A stretch of DNA of 64,000 nt from Buchnera aphidicola (Protaphis terricola). GTDB lineage: Bacteria; Pseudomonadota; Gammaproteobacteria; Enterobacterales; Enterobacteriaceae. Shown here piece after piece: positions 8,971 through 21,185 of this stretch. The first letter of the stretch is position 1; each line of letters begins with the position of its first letter. Position numbers and translations under genes: made by a program. Under the pieces are notes generated by a model that saw nothing but the letters and a program-made list of their open reading frames with translations, did no database searches and was not told where the DNA came from. The stretch is from contig NZ_OZ060405.1 of the NCBI RefSeq assembly GCF_964059145.1, positions 496,001 through 560,000 on the forward strand. Reading direction: 5' to 3'.

Positions 8971-10851
8971 ATGAATATTAAAAATAAAGAAACATATAAA
9001 TTTCAATCTGAAGTAAAACAACTATTACATTTAATGATACATTCTTTATATTCAAATAAAGAAATTTTTTTAAGAGAATTAATATCTAATGCATCCGATG
9101 CTATAGATAAATTAAGATTTAAATCTATATCATCACCAAGTTTATATCAAAGTAATAATCTTCCAAAAATTCAAATTTCTATTAATAAAGCACAAAAAAC
9201 ATTGATTATTAATGATAATGGAATTGGAATGACAAAAAAAGATATTATTGAAAATTTAGGTACTATTGCAAAATCAGGAACAAAATCATTTTTAAAATCT
9301 TTAGAAAATAAAACAAATGATATAAAAAATGAATTAATTGGCCAATTTGGCGTTGGTTTTTATTCGTCTTTTATAGTTTCAGATAAAGTTATAGTACGAA
9401 CAAAATTTGCTGGAAACAAATCTAATGAAGGAATTTTATGGGAATCTCAAGGAACAGGTGAATATAATATAACAAATATTGCAAAAAAAACAAAGGGAAC
9501 TGAAATTATATTATTTTTAAAAAAAGAAGAAGAAGAATTTTTAGAAACATGGCGTATTAAAAATATTGTAAGTAAATATTCTGATCATATTACTACACCA
9601 ATAGAAATACAAACATATGAAGAAAAAAGTAAAACATATATATGGGAACAAATAAATCAAGCTAAAGCATTATGGACAAAAAATAAATCTTCTATTAGTG
9701 AAAAAGAATATCAAGAATTTTATAAATATTTAACTAATGACCAAAATAATCCTATTACTTGGAGTCATAATCATGTAGAAGGTACACATGAATATATTAG
9801 TTTATTATATATCCCAAAAAAAGCAGAATGGGATATTTGGAATAAAGAAAATAAAAACGGTTTAAAACTATATGTAAAACGTGTTTATATTATGGACAAT
9901 TCAAAAGAATTTCTACCAAATTATTTAAGATTTATTAGAGGTGTAATTGATTCAAATAATTTACCTTTAAATATTTCTAGAGAAATATTACAAAATAATT
10001 CTATTACAAAAAATTTAAAAAAAGCATTAACTAAAAGATCACTAAAAATGTTAGATACATTATCAAAAAATGATAATAAAAAATACCAATCTTTTTGGAA
10101 TCAATTTGGATTAGTTTTAAAAGAAGGTCCTGCTGAAGATAATGAAAATCTAAATTTAATTGCTAATCTTTTACGATTTACATCTATTAAAAATAATAGT
10201 TCAGAACAAACAATATCATTAAAACAATATATATCTAAAATGAATGAAAAACAAGAAAAAATATATTATATTACTTCAGATAGTTATATATCTGCAAAAA
10301 ATAGTCCTCATCTTGAATTATTTAATAAAAAAAATATTGATGTTTTATTGTTATCAGATAGAATTGATGAATGGATGATGAATTATCTTGTAGAATTCGA
10401 AGGTAAAAAATTTCAATCAATTAGTAAAGAAGATGAATCATTAAATAAATTAACAGAAGAAAAAATCACCAATAACAATAATATAAAAACAGATATGTCT
10501 GATTTTATAAAAAAAGTTAAAAAAATATTAGGTGAAAAAGTTAAATCTGTCAGATTAACAAATAGATTAACAGAAACTCCATGCATTGTTTTAAGTGACT
10601 CAAATGAAATGAGTACACAAATGGCGAAACTTTTTAGTGCAGCAGGACAACCTGTTCCAGAACTAAAATATATATTTGAAATTAACCCAAAACATCCGTT
10701 AATTAAAAAAATATCTAAAATTAATGAGCAAAAAATATTTGAAGAATGGATAAAATTATTATTAGAACAAGCGCTATTTGCTGAAAAAGGAAATTTAGAT
10801 AATCCACATAAATTCATTGCTAGAATGAACAAACTATTTATACAATTTTAA
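8971..10851 (+). CDS. htpG: HtpG, Hsp90-family chaperone
   Basis: Cytoplasmic Hsp90 chaperone that works with the DnaK system. The GHKL ATPase domain is intact: [16 protein letters not shown] carries the magnesium-binding Glu/Asn, NDNGIGM is the second motif and [11 protein letters not shown] forms the ATP lid. The middle domain follows, with the conserved arginine segment [14 protein letters not shown] (about residue 330). The C-terminal dimerisation region is complete. Length is 626 residues (E. coli 624). AAGGATT precedes the ATG. I could not find a convincing sigma-32 promoter in the 86-base upstream gap. A strong inverted repeat follows the stop, and adk comes next, as in E. coli. Confidence 0.97.
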   Translation: MNIKNKETYKFQSEVKQLLHLMIHSLYSNKEIFLRELISNASDAIDKLRFKSISSPSLYQSNNLPKIQISINKAQKTLIINDNGIGMTKKDIIENLGTIAKSGTKSFLKSLENKTNDIKNELIGQFGVGFYSSFIVSDKVIVRTKFAGNKSNEGILWESQGTGEYNITNIAKKTKGTEIILFLKKEEEEFLETWRIKNIVSKYSDHITTPIEIQTYEEKSKTYIWEQINQAKALWTKNKSSISEKEYQEFYKYLTNDQNNPITWSHNHVEGTHEYISLLYIPKKAEWDIWNKENKNGLKLYVKRVYIMDNSKEFLPNYLRFIRGVIDSNNLPLNISREILQNNSITKNLKKALTKRSLKMLDTLSKNDNKKYQSFWNQFGLVLKEGPAEDNENLNLIANLLRFTSIKNNSSEQTISLKQYISKMNEKQEKIYYITSDSYISAKNSPHLELFNKKNIDVLLLSDRIDEWMMNYLVEFEGKKFQSISKEDESLNKLTEEKITNNNNIKTDMSDFIKKVKKILGEKVKSVRLTNRLTETPCIVLSDSNEMSTQMAKLFSAAGQPVPELKYIFEINPKHPLIKKISKINEQKIFEEWIKLLLEQALFAEKGNLDNPHKFIARMNKLFIQF

Positions 10852-10857
10852 ATATAT

Positions 10858-10884
10858 GATTACTACTTACATATAGTAGTAATC
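10858..10884 (+). terminator. Inverted repeat between htpG and adk
   Basis: GATTACTACT (10858-10867) and AGTAGTAATC (10875-10884) form a perfect 10-bp stem around a 7-base loop. A long T-run does not follow directly, so it may be a weak terminator or an mRNA-end stabiliser. Confidence 0.5.
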
Positions 10885-10929
10885 CCAATTTTAAAAAACA
10901 CTTTTAAAAAAATATTAAAAAAATTAATT

Positions 10930-11586
10930 ATGTATATTATTTTATTAGGAGCACCTGGATCTGGAAAAGGTACTCAATCTAAGTTTATTACAAAAAAATA
11001 TAAAATCCCTCAAATATCAACAGGAGATATACTTCGAGAAAATATTAAAAAAAATAATAATATCGGAAAAAAAATATTTAATATTTTAAATAATGGAGAT
11101 TTAGTTTCAGATGATATTGTATGCCGTCTCGTTTATAAAAGAATAAAACAAGATGATTGCTCAAAAGGTTTTTTACTAGATGGTTTTCCAAGAACAATAC
11201 AACAAGCTAAATATATATCATATTTAGGTATTAAAATTAATTTTGTTTTAGAATTTATTGTACCAGATGAATTAATATTAAAAAGAATATCAGGTAGAAG
11301 AATACACATAAAATCAGGTAGAACCTATCATGTTTATTTTAATCCGCCTAAAAAACAAGGGGTAGATGATATTACCCAAGAAAAATTAACTATTAGAGAA
11401 GATGATAAACTTGAAAGTGTTAAAAAAAGACTTAAAAATTACAAAAAAGAAATTAATCAACTAAATCAATATTACTTAAAAGAACAAAAAAATCAAAATT
11501 TAAAATTTTTTAAAATAGATGGAACAACAACACCTAAAAATATTCAAAATAAAATAAAAATTATATTAAAAAATAATAAAAATTAA
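10930..11586 (+). CDS. adk: Adenylate kinase
   Basis: Converts AMP and ATP to two ADP in the cytoplasm and balances adenine nucleotides. The P-loop GAPGSGKGTQ is at residues 7-16. The AMP-binding region has STGDILRE, DGFPRT is the next core motif, and the lid has RRIHIKSGRTYHVYFNPPKKQG with no zinc cysteines. At 218 residues it is slightly longer than E. coli Adk (214). It follows htpG, as in E. coli, but the hemH gene that normally comes next has been lost. The stop is only 4 bases from the 3' end of tRNA-Arg, which is read from the opposite strand. Confidence 0.97.
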   Translation: MYIILLGAPGSGKGTQSKFITKKYKIPQISTGDILRENIKKNNNIGKKIFNILNNGDLVSDDIVCRLVYKRIKQDDCSKGFLLDGFPRTIQQAKYISYLGIKINFVLEFIVPDELILKRISGRRIHIKSGRTYHVYFNPPKKQGVDDITQEKLTIREDDKLESVKKRLKNYKKEINQLNQYYLKEQKNQNLKFFKIDGTTTPKNIQNKIKIILKNNKN

Positions 11587-11590
11587 ATTC

Positions 11591-11664
11591 TGCGTTCTAC
11601 AGGATTCGAACCTGTGACCTACGGCTTAGAAGGCCGTTGCTCTATCCAGCTGAGCTAAGAACGC
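11591..11664 (-). tRNA. argU: tRNA-Arg (anticodon UCU)
   Basis: A full cloverleaf on the minus strand. The acceptor GCGTTCT pairs with AGAACGC, the D-arm is AGCTCAGCTGGATAGAGC, the anticodon arm ACGGC-CTTCTAA-GCCGT gives anticodon UCU, and the T-arm is CAGGTTCGAATCCTG. It closely resembles E. coli argU. The discriminator base is A, and no CCA is encoded. It reads AGA codons, which should be common in this AT-rich genome. Confidence 0.97.
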
Positions 11665-11674
11665 ATTTAAAAAT

Positions 11675-11704
11675 ATAATATTATAAAATTTAACATTAAA
11701 ACAA
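11675..11704 (-). promoter_or_regulatory. Candidate promoter for tRNA-Arg
   Basis: On the minus strand TTGTTT (11704-11699), an 18-base spacer and TATTAT (11680-11675) lie just upstream of the tRNA. The distance from the -10 box to the mature 5' end is about 10 bases. Confidence 0.4.
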
Positions 11705-11799
11705 TATATATGCAACTAAATTAATAATATGTATTGTAAATATATTAAGTATTAAATAATTTTTTAATAAAATTTTTAAAAATTATAGAGTTATAAATA

Positions 11800-12660
11800 A
11801 TGTCTGCAATAATCATAGATGGAAAAAAAATAGCAAGATACTTAAAAAAAAATATTTCTAAAAAAATTAATATTAGAAAAAAAAATGGAAATAGAATTCC
11901 AGGATTAGCAATGATTTTAATAGGAAATAATCCTGCTTCTGAGGTTTATGTGCATAACAAAATAACAGCTTGTAAAAACGTTGGATTAATTTCTAAATAT
12001 TGGAATTTCCCTAATTCTATTAATGAAGAAAAAATATTATACCTTATAGAAAAATTGAATAATGATATTAATATCGATGGTATTTTAATTCAATTACCTA
12101 TTCCTAAAAAAATAAATTACTTTAAAATTTTTACTAGCATTAGACCAGATAAAGATGTAGATGGTTTTCATCCATATAATACAGGTTTATTATGTCAAAG
12201 AAACCCAACATTACGAGCATGCACTCCAAAAGGAATTATTACAATGTTAAAATATATGAAAATTAAAACTCATGGATTAAATGCAGTTGTAGTCGGAGCA
12301 TCAAATATAGTAGGAAGACCTATGAGCATGGAATTATTACTAGCTGGATGCACAACAACTATTACACATAGATTTACAAAAAATTTAAAAAATCATGTAA
12401 ATAATGCTGATTTATTAATTGTTGCTGTTGGAAAACCAAAATTTTTAAAAGGTAGCTGGATTAAAAAAAATTCAATTATTATAGATGTAGGAATTAATCG
12501 ATTAAAAAATGGATGTATAGTAGGTGATGTAGATTTTGAATCAGCTTTTCTCAAAGCATCATATATTACTCCTGTTCCAGGCGGAGTAGGACCTATGACA
12601 GTTGCAACATTACTTCAAAATACATTAGAAGCTTGTGAAAAATACCATGATAACATATAA
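11800..12660 (+). CDS. folD: FolD, methylenetetrahydrofolate dehydrogenase/cyclohydrolase
   Basis: Bifunctional cytoplasmic enzyme that interconverts 5,10-methylene-THF and 10-formyl-THF, using NADP. The latter supplies purine synthesis and the formyl group used by Fmt, which is also in this window. The catalytic lysine lies in [12 protein letters not shown] (about residue 54). The substrate-binding segment is QLPIPK, the nucleotide-binding motif is [16 protein letters not shown] (about 165), and the conserved C-terminal motif is [16 protein letters not shown]. It is full length at 286 residues. It converges with cysS with only 7 bases between the two stop codons, so there is no room for a separate terminator. 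Confidence 0.96.
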   Translation: MSAIIIDGKKIARYLKKNISKKINIRKKNGNRIPGLAMILIGNNPASEVYVHNKITACKNVGLISKYWNFPNSINEEKILYLIEKLNNDINIDGILIQLPIPKKINYFKIFTSIRPDKDVDGFHPYNTGLLCQRNPTLRACTPKGIITMLKYMKIKTHGLNAVVVGASNIVGRPMSMELLLAGCTTTITHRFTKNLKNHVNNADLLIVAVGKPKFLKGSWIKKNSIIIDVGINRLKNGCIVGDVDFESAFLKASYITPVPGGVGPMTVATLLQNTLEACEKYHDNI

Positions 12661-12667
12661 AATTATA

Positions 12668-14059
12668 TTATTTTTTATATTTCCAAAATGTTTTATTAGA
12701 AGTATCTTCTAGAATTATACCCAATTTCATTAATTCATCACGTACTTGATCAGATGCTTTCCATAGTTTTAAACTTCTTAAATAATTTCTTTTTTTTACT
12801 AATATCTCGATTTTTTTAATTTTTTCTTTATTAAGAAATACTTTTTTTTGTAAAAATTCTTTAGGATCATCTGATAAAAAATTTAAATGCATAGCTAATT
12901 TTTTTAATCTAAAAGCAAATAAATTAGATTTATATATATCATTTTTTTTAAAATAATTAACTTTTTTAGCTATCTTTATTAAAATAGATAATGCTTGAGG
13001 CGTATTAAAATCATCATTCATAGCAGAATAAAATGATTTTTCTAAACTTAATCCAATTTTAAAATTAGGTATAGGATTTGTATCATGTAGTGTATTATAT
13101 AAATATCTTAATGATGATTCAGATTTTTTTAAATTTCCTTCAGAATAATAAATAGGATGACGATAATGTGTAGATAAAAAAAAATATCGCAATACTTCGG
13201 ATTGATAATTTAATAAAATATCTTTTAAAAAATAAACATTACCTAAAGATTTAGACATTTTTTGATTATTAATTATCACCATTCCAGAGTGCATCCAAAA
13301 ATTAATTTTAAATGCCTTATTTAAACATCTAGACTGAGCTATTTCATTTTCGTGATGAGGAAATAAAAGATCTGATCCTCCTCCATGAATATCTATAGAA
13401 TCTTTAAAAAAAATATTAGTGATAGTTGTACATTCAATATGCCATCCTGGACGACCATTCCCCCATGGTGAACTCCAATAATAATTATCCTTTTGATTGG
13501 ATTTTTTCCAAAGTAAAAAGTCTAATGGATTCTTTTTTATTGTATTTTGAGTATCACGTGTTCCGGATACTAATCTATTTAATAATTGTTTTGATAAAGT
13601 TCCATAATATCGATCATTATCTACTGAAAAAAGAACATCTCCTTCACAATTAATATACGCATGTTTACTTTTAATTAATTTTTTTATTATTAAAATAATA
13701 TCATTAATATAATCAGTTACACGAGGTTCTTTATTAGGAGGTTCAATCCCTAAATGGTTAAAATCTTCATGCATCATATTAATCATCTTTTTTGAAAAAA
13801 AATTAACATTAACTTTTTGTTCTAATGATTTTGAAATAATTTTATCATCAATATCTGTAATATTTCGAATATACTTTACTTGAAAACCTAATAATCTTAA
13901 ATAACGTACTATCATATCAAAAACAACAAATGTACGAGCATGACCAATATGACAAAAATCATATACAGTCACACCGCAAACATATAAATTAACTTTCTTA
14001 TCTTTGATAGAAAAAAATTGTTCTTTTTTTCTAGTTAAAGTATTAAAAATTTTTAACAT
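12668..14059 (-). CDS. cysS: Cysteinyl-tRNA synthetase
   Basis: Class I aminoacyl-tRNA synthetase that charges tRNA-Cys. The HIGH motif is seen as HIGHARTF (about residues 38-45) and the second signature as KMSKSLGN (about 268). Zinc ligands that recognise the cysteine thiol are present in [16 protein letters not shown] and FPHHENE. At 463 residues it matches E. coli CysS (461). In E. coli, cysS and folD are also close to each other. It diverges from ybeD across a 182-base AT-rich spacer that must hold both promoters. The 3' end nearly touches folD. Confidence 0.97.
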   Translation of the reverse strand: MLKIFNTLTRKKEQFFSIKDKKVNLYVCGVTVYDFCHIGHARTFVVFDMIVRYLRLLGFQVKYIRNITDIDDKIISKSLEQKVNVNFFSKKMINMMHEDFNHLGIEPPNKEPRVTDYINDIILIIKKLIKSKHAYINCEGDVLFSVDNDRYYGTLSKQLLNRLVSGTRDTQNTIKKNPLDFLLWKKSNQKDNYYWSSPWGNGRPGWHIECTTITNIFFKDSIDIHGGGSDLLFPHHENEIAQSRCLNKAFKINFWMHSGMVIINNQKMSKSLGNVYFLKDILLNYQSEVLRYFFLSTHYRHPIYYSEGNLKKSESSLRYLYNTLHDTNPIPNFKIGLSLEKSFYSAMNDDFNTPQALSILIKIAKKVNYFKKNDIYKSNLFAFRLKKLAMHLNFLSDDPKEFLQKKVFLNKEKIKKIEILVKKRNYLRSLKLWKASDQVRDELMKLGIILEDTSNKTFWKYKK

Positions 14060-14241
14060 AATCTTCCTATAAAAAATATTTTTAAAATAAAATACATTAT
14101 TTTCTATAATATCAGTATAATAAATTAACTAAATTAGTTATAATTTTAATATCTTAAATAAAATCTAATAAATTTAATCTAATTTAAAAAATAGATATTA
14201 ATAAAAAAAATATTTTATAAAAAATAAACCAGGATTAATTA

Positions 14242-14505
14242 ATGAAGACAAAATTAAGAGAAATGTTAAAATTCCCTTGTTTTTTTACTTATAAGATTAT
14301 TGGTCTTTCTAAACCTGAGCTTATTGATCAAATAATAAAAGTTATTCAAATTCAAATTCCTGGAGATTATATACCTCAAATAAAATCTAGCAGTAGAGGA
14401 AATTATATTTCTATTTCAATTACAATATGTGCTAAAAATTTTAAACAAATCGAAAAATTATACTATGATATCAGTCAAATAAATATGGTAAGAATAGTAT
14501 TATAA
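14242..14505 (+). CDS. ybeD: YbeD (DUF493) small conserved protein
   Basis: An 87-residue protein of the YbeD/DUF493 family, with an ACT-like ferredoxin fold and no proven function. The conserved start TKLREMLKFPCFFTYKIIG and the centre IPGDYIPQIKSSSRGNYISISITI match E. coli YbeD end to end. In E. coli it lies between dacA and lipB; neither is here, so it stands alone. The start ATG has an AGGATTAA motif upstream. A bidirectional terminator separates it from cspE. Its survival in a genome this small suggests it matters, but no function can be read from the sequence. Confidence 0.9.
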   Translation: MKTKLREMLKFPCFFTYKIIGLSKPELIDQIIKVIQIQIPGDYIPQIKSSSRGNYISISITICAKNFKQIEKLYYDISQINMVRIVL

Positions 14506-14526
14506 AAAAATAATTTTTTTGCATAT

Positions 14527-14552
14527 AGTACAGCTCGATAAAGAGCCGTACT
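14527..14552. terminator. Bidirectional terminator between ybeD and cspE
   Basis: AGTACaGCTC (14527-14536) and GAGCcGTACT (14543-14552) form a 9-pair stem with one internal C-A mismatch. T-runs lie on the ybeD side and A-runs on the cspE side, so it can serve both converging genes. Confidence 0.7.
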
Positions 14553-14600
14553 AAAAAAGATATTTATTTTATTATTTTTTAAATCTAAAAAATAAATAAT

Positions 14601-14810
14601 CTATAAACTAATCACATTAGCAGCAGATGGTCCCTTTGCTCCTTCAGTAATTTCAAACTCAACACTTTGACCTTCTGCTAAAGTTTTAAATCCGTTACTT
14701 TGTATAGCTGAAAAGTGAACAAAAACATCTTTACTTCCGTCTTCTGGAGTAATAAAACCAAAACCTTTAGACTCATTAAACCACTTAACATTACCTTTAA
14801 TCTTGGACAT
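14601..14810 (-). CDS. cspE: Cold-shock-family RNA chaperone CspE
   Basis: A 69-residue single OB-fold protein that binds single-stranded RNA and DNA, melts RNA structure and antitermination hairpins. The RNP motifs are KGFGFIT and DVFVHFS. Residues such as [15 protein letters not shown] and the C-terminus [11 protein letters not shown] match E. coli CspE better than CspC, so I use that symbol. The gene is close to ybeD, as in E. coli. It has a good promoter candidate at 14867-14895, giving a 5' leader of about 50 nt, and AAGGT in front of the ATG. The protein is remarkably unchanged for such an AT-biased genome. Confidence 0.95.
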   Translation of the reverse strand: MSKIKGNVKWFNESKGFGFITPEDGSKDVFVHFSAIQSNGFKTLAEGQSVEFEITEGAKGPSAANVISL

Positions 14811-14866
14811 CTATATTACCTTCACATAAAAATATACTAAATTAAAAAACGAACTAAACTAAAACA

Positions 14867-14895
14867 ATTATAAATGATTTTTATAATAAAAACAA
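14867..14895 (-). promoter_or_regulatory. Sigma-70-type promoter for cspE
   Basis: On the minus strand TTGTTT (14895-14890), a 17-base spacer and a perfect TATAAT (14872-14867) lie about 57 bases before the cspE start codon. Confidence 0.55.
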
Positions 14896-15037
14896 AAAAT
14901 CAAAAATAATATAAAATTCTTAATAGATTAACATGTAAATCTATTGTTATCCAGAAAGTATATATTAAAAAAATATTTTTTTATAATATTTATTACTCTT
15001 TAATAATTTATATAAAAAAATCATTTACTTCAAATAT

Positions 15038-15071
15038 AAAAAAACCCGAAAAAATTTTTCGGGTTTTTTTT
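15038..15071 (-). terminator. Terminator of the 23S-5S rRNA unit
   Basis: A near-perfect palindrome centred on CCCGAAAAAATTTTTCGGG (15045-15063), flanked by A-runs and T-runs. It begins right after the 3' end of 5S rRNA on the minus strand, and symmetry lets it act in both directions. Confidence 0.85.
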
Positions 15072-15072
15072 A

Positions 15073-15192
15073 TTACCTGGAATATACCTACTCTCACACA
15101 GGGAAACCCCGTACTACCATCGGCGATATAACGTTTCACTTCTGAGTTCGGGATGGTTTCAGGTGGTACCATTACACTATTTTTACCAGGTA
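15073..15192 (-). rRNA. rrf: 5S ribosomal RNA
   Basis: About 120 nt on the minus strand, from TACCTGG to CCAGGTA, which pair as the terminal helix. Conserved 5S stretches are present: CCGAACTCAGAAGTGAAACG and CGCCGATGGTAGT. It lies about 100 bases after the 23S gene and is followed at once by a strong terminator. Ends were set by pairing and by comparison with E. coli 5S. Confidence 0.97.
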
Positions 15193-15274
15193 TTATATTT
15201 TTTATTATTATAATATATATATATATTAATACAACAATAAATTCAGTAAAACAAGCTTTTTATTAAATTTATTT

Positions 15275-15295
15275 AAAAAACACCTCTGGTGTTGT

Positions 15296-15300
<5 letters not shown>
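15275..15300 (-). other. 3' arm of the pre-23S processing stem
   Basis: On the minus strand this reads ACCTTACAACACCAGAGG then TGTTTTTT. It is complementary, with about two mismatches, to the segment flanking the 23S 5' end (18212-18236), forming the long helix normally cut by RNase III. Confidence 0.8.
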
Positions 15301-18211
<2,911 letters not shown>

Positions 18212-18214
<3 letters not shown>

Positions 18215-18236
18215 TTACAACCCACAGGTGTTTTTT
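18212..18236 (-). other. 5' arm of the pre-23S processing stem
   Basis: On the minus strand this reads AAAAAACACCTGTGGGTTG then TAAGGT, at the mature 23S 5' end. It pairs with 15275-15300. Confidence 0.8.
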
Positions 18237-18259
18237 AATAAAAATGCTTGTTTTCCGAA

Positions 18260-18272
18260 TTTTTAAAGAGCT
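18260..18272 (-). promoter_or_regulatory. boxA-like antitermination element
   Basis: On the minus strand AGCTCTTTAAAAA lies between tRNA-Glu and 23S. It resembles the E. coli rRNA boxA TGCTCTTTAACAA and sits at the equivalent place, ahead of the 23S gene. Confidence 0.6.
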
Positions 18273-18366
18273 TTGATGTAAAATTTTTTAAAGATTTTTT
18301 TAAGGATATAAGGATAACATAATAATTTAAATTAGTATATACTTAATTTTAAAAAATATCTTATTT

Positions 18367-18438
18367 CGTCCCCTAGGGGATTTGAACCCCTGTTGCCGCC
18401 GTGAAAGGGCGATGTCCTAACCTCTAGACGAAGGGGAC
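18367..18438 (-). tRNA. gltT: tRNA-Glu (anticodon UUC)
   Basis: A cloverleaf on the minus strand: acceptor GTCCCCT pairs with AGGGGAC, the anticodon loop CCTTTCACG gives UUC, and the T-arm is CAGGGGTTCAAATCCCCT. It is nearly identical to E. coli tRNA-Glu apart from a shorter D-loop and AT changes. It is 72 nt and does not encode CCA. It lies upstream of 23S, the place it occupies between 16S and 23S in some E. coli operons. The symbol suffix is uncertain. Confidence 0.97.
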
Positions 18439-18473
18439 TTTTTTAATTTAAAAAATAATATTTATTATAATAA

Positions 18474-18502
18474 TAAATAATACAGATCAAAAAAAAAGTC
18501 AA
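18474..18502 (-). promoter_or_regulatory. Candidate promoter of the tRNA-Glu/23S/5S unit
   Basis: On the minus strand TTGACT (18502-18497), a 17-base spacer and TATTTA (18479-18474) precede tRNA-Glu by about 36 bases. The -35 box is nearly perfect. The -10 box is uncertain because the region is almost all A and T, and TATTAT at other spacings is also possible. Confidence 0.5.
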
Positions 18503-18534
18503 GTATTTTTTATATAAATAAAATATATAAAAAA

Positions 18535-19362
18535 TTATTTTTTATTTAAAATATTAATAATATAATCTGTTTTAGGTAATATATTATGCCAATTTAAAAA
18601 AGAATAAGCAGCTTGAAAAACTAACATTCCAGTACCGTCAGAAATATATTTACTTCCTAACCTTATACAATAATCAATAAAATATGTATTTTTAGAACTA
18701 TAATTCATATCGTAAAAAAAAGTTTTAGAAGAAAATAAATGAATTGGAATCTCACTATTAAATTGAATATTTCTAGAAACTCCATTAATAACTAAATCAA
18801 AAAAACTATCTTTTAAATCACTTTTTTTAAATACTTGAATATTACCATATTGATTAAATTGGTTAACTAATTTTAAAGCATTTGAAAAAGTTCTATTTAA
18901 AATATAAACTTTACATCCTAATGATAAAATTGGTAATAAAACTCCTTTTACTGCACCTCCAGCACCTAATATTAATACAGAAAAATTTTTTTTTATAAAT
19001 TTTAATCTATTTAAATCAGATAACAAACCAATCCCATCAGTATTATCCCCTAAAATACATGAATCATTTAATTTTTTTAATGTATTAACAGATTGAGCAA
19101 TTTTAGCTCTCTTAGTCAATTTATTAGAAAAAAAATATGCTTCCTTCTTAAATGGAGATGTAACATTGGCCCCTTTAATATTATTTTTAAAAAAATTTGA
19201 TACTATTAAAGAAAATTTATTTAATGGAATATTAATTGCCTTATAAATATGAAAAATTTCTGTTTGTTTTGAAAAATAATCATGAATTTTAGGTGATTGA
19301 CTATGATTAACAGGATTTCCAAATAAAGCATAATTAAAATTTTTAATTTGATCTTTATACAT
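18535..19362 (-). CDS. aroE: AroE, shikimate dehydrogenase
   Basis: Reduces 3-dehydroshikimate to shikimate with NADPH, the fourth step to chorismate and so to aromatic amino acids supplied to the host. The shikimate site is NPVNHSQSPKIH (about residues 17-28), TSPFKKEAYF holds the catalytic lysine and LGDNTDGIGLLSDL the catalytic aspartate; the NADPH motif is LGAGGAVKGV. At 275 residues it matches E. coli AroE (272). Its start overlaps the end of tsaC by 8 bases, so smg-tsaC-aroE form one unit in the E. coli order. tRNA-Glu follows after 96 bases on the same strand with its own promoter. Confidence 0.96.
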   Translation of the reverse strand: MYKDQIKNFNYALFGNPVNHSQSPKIHDYFSKQTEIFHIYKAINIPLNKFSLIVSNFFKNNIKGANVTSPFKKEAYFFSNKLTKRAKIAQSVNTLKKLNDSCILGDNTDGIGLLSDLNRLKFIKKNFSVLILGAGGAVKGVLLPILSLGCKVYILNRTFSNALKLVNQFNQYGNIQVFKKSDLKDSFFDLVINGVSRNIQFNSEIPIHLFSSKTFFYDMNYSSKNTYFIDYCIRLGSKYISDGTGMLVFQAAYSFLNWHNILPKTDYIINILNKK

Positions 19363-19927
19363 AACGAATTAATTTTCCATCAATAATATTAATTATCTTA
19401 GAAGGATTTTTTTCATTTCCTATTTTTCCATTAAGTAATGGAAATTTTTCACCAAAATTTTTCAAAACATCCCTTTTTGTACGACATGGAGGCATATTTG
19501 AAAAATTTGCACTTGTAGATATTAATGGTTTTCCAAAAATATTACATAATTTAATAATACTAAAATGATTACTAATACGAACTGCTATAGTATTAAACCG
19601 ACCAGTCAACCAATACGGTACTAGAGGATTAGATGGTAATAAAAAAGTAACTGGACCTGGCCATAATTTAAACATAATTTTTTTTTGATTAATTGATATT
19701 TTTGTTTCATCAATATATTTTTTTATTTGTTTGTAGTTAGAAGATACTAATATAAAACCTTTCTCTATGCTTCTTTTTTTTAGAATTAATAAATTTCTAA
19801 CAGCTTTTTTACTATCTGGATCGCAACCTAATCCAAACATTGATTCTGTAGGATAGGCAATTACTTTTTTGGAATATAAATGTTGTATACAAGAAATTAA
19901 TGAATTCAAGTGAAAATTTTTACTCAT
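19355..19927 (-). CDS. tsaC: TsaC, threonylcarbamoyl-AMP synthase (YrdC family)
   Basis: Makes threonylcarbamoyl-AMP from threonine, bicarbonate and ATP. TsaB/D/E then transfer it to A37 of tRNAs reading ANN codons, as t6A. The YrdC fold signature YPTESMFGLGCDP (about residues 21-33) and the later KRSIEKGFILV, WPGPVT and STSANFS motifs are clear. It is 190 residues, the length of E. coli TsaC (formerly RimN/YrdC). It lies between smg and aroE, as in E. coli after loss of the topA-like fragment. Its 3' end overlaps the aroE start by 8 bases, which suggests translational coupling. t6A is essential in E. coli. Confidence 0.95.
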   Translation of the reverse strand: MSKNFHLNSLISCIQHLYSKKVIAYPTESMFGLGCDPDSKKAVRNLLILKKRSIEKGFILVSSNYKQIKKYIDETKISINQKKIMFKLWPGPVTFLLPSNPLVPYWLTGRFNTIAVRISNHFSIIKLCNIFGKPLISTSANFSNMPPCRTKRDVLKNFGEKFPLLNGKIGNEKNPSKIINIIDGKLIRYV

Positions 19928-19977
19928 ACAGTAATTCCCTAAGAAATATTATTTATTTTTTTATTTAATATATAATT

Positions 19978-20451
19978 TTAATGTATAATTTCTGTTTTAA
20001 AATTAAATAATAAATTCTCAAGTTTTTTATATACAACTTCATATCCTGGAACATTAAATAATATAATTAAAATAATCCATTTTAAATCTTCAAGATTTAA
20101 TTCAGTATCTTCTAAAGCCATAATTTTTTCAATTAACATTTCACGTATATCTAATGTTAATATCTCTAATTGCTCTAGAAAAAGCATAAAACCACGACAA
20201 TCAACATTAAATTTTAATAATTCTTCTGGATCATATATTCGTGTTGAAATTTGATCTGAAGCTAAATTAATAGGAGAAATACTATTTTTTTTATAACAAG
20301 ATAAATTCTTTAGCCAAAGTAAAGCATTATAAATATCTTTTTTTTGAAAACCAATATTTGATAAATCATTTGTAAGACTTTCATAATTAATAGATATTTC
20401 TGATTTGTTATGAACATAAGTTTCAAATAAATATATTAATATTTCAAACAT
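19978..20451 (-). CDS. smg: Smg (DUF494) conserved protein of unknown function
   Basis: A 157-residue protein matching E. coli Smg along its whole length: MFEILIYLFETYV at the start, IRIYDPEE-type centre (STRIYDPEELLKF) and DLKWIILIILFN near the end. The predicted fold is mainly helical and acidic. No catalytic motif is visible, and the function of this family is not established. It heads the smg-tsaC-aroE unit, a linkage kept from free-living enterobacteria where dprA (smf) lies upstream; dprA is absent here. It diverges from def across 211 AT-rich bases. Confidence 0.9.
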   Translation of the reverse strand: MFEILIYLFETYVHNKSEISINYESLTNDLSNIGFQKKDIYNALLWLKNLSCYKKNSISPINLASDQISTRIYDPEELLKFNVDCRGFMLFLEQLEILTLDIREMLIEKIMALEDTELNLEDLKWIILIILFNVPGYEVVYKKLENLLFNFKTEIIH

Positions 20452-20662
20452 TATATCCTCAATTATACATTATAAATTTAAATATTTAATAATATATTCT
20501 TTCTTACTTTATATATATAAAAAATTCTATATATAAAATGAACAATATATTTTTTATTTAAAATTATTAAAACTATAATCTTTTTTAAGAAAAAATTTCT
20601 AAAAAATACTAAAAAAGTTTATACTATAAAATTAAATAATTTTATAATAATATAACAAATAT

Positions 20663-21184
20663 ATGTCTGTTTTAAAAATATTACAATATCCAGATTCAAG
20701 ATTAAAAATTATTGCAAAACCCATTAATAAAATTACAAAAGAAATAAAAAAAATATCATATGATATGTTAGATACTATGTATAAAAAAGAAGGAATTGGA
20801 TTAGCTGCTACACAAGTTAACATTCCATTACAAATTATAGTTGTAAGAAGTAATAATAATAATAAAAAACCATATTTAATACTTATTAATCCTGAAATCA
20901 TTGAAAAAAAAGGTAATATTAGTATTGAAGAAGGATGCCTATCTATTCCAGAATATCGTGCATTTATACCACGTTCAAAATACATTAAAGTAAAAGCTAT
21001 AAATTTATATGGAAATTTAATAGAAATAGAAGCTAAATCAATATTATCCGTTTGTATACAACACGAAATCGATCATTTAAAAGGAAAATTATTTATAGAT
21101 TATTTATCATTATTAAAACAAGAAAGAATTAAGAAAAAAATTAGAAAAATAAATAAAAAAATTATGTTAAAGGATAAAAACTAA
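20663..21184 (+). CDS. def: Peptide deformylase
   Basis: Removes the formyl group from the N-terminal methionine of new proteins, using an active-site ferrous ion. All three family motifs are present: GIGLAATQV (about residues 44-52), EGCLSIP (about 92, with the metal-binding cysteine) and QHEIDHLKG (about 132, with both metal histidines and the catalytic glutamate). It is 173 residues (E. coli 169). It forms a tight pair with fmt, with one base between stop and start, as in E. coli. rsmB and trkA, which follow in E. coli, are absent. Confidence 0.97.
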   Translation: MSVLKILQYPDSRLKIIAKPINKITKEIKKISYDMLDTMYKKEGIGLAATQVNIPLQIIVVRSNNNNKKPYLILINPEIIEKKGNISIEEGCLSIPEYRAFIPRSKYIKVKAINLYGNLIEIEAKSILSVCIQHEIDHLKGKLFIDYLSLLKQERIKKKIRKINKKIMLKDKN

Positions 21185-21185
21185 T

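Noticed and set aside
10413-10832. 139-codon open frame opposite htpG
   Set aside because: It is a shadow of a well-supported gene, hydrophobic by chance, with no ribosome binding site or recognisable family.
18240-18366. Possible 16S rRNA or second tRNA between tRNA-Glu and 23S
   Set aside because: Only about 150 bases with a boxA-like site and processing stem; no tRNA fold or 16S sequence is present.
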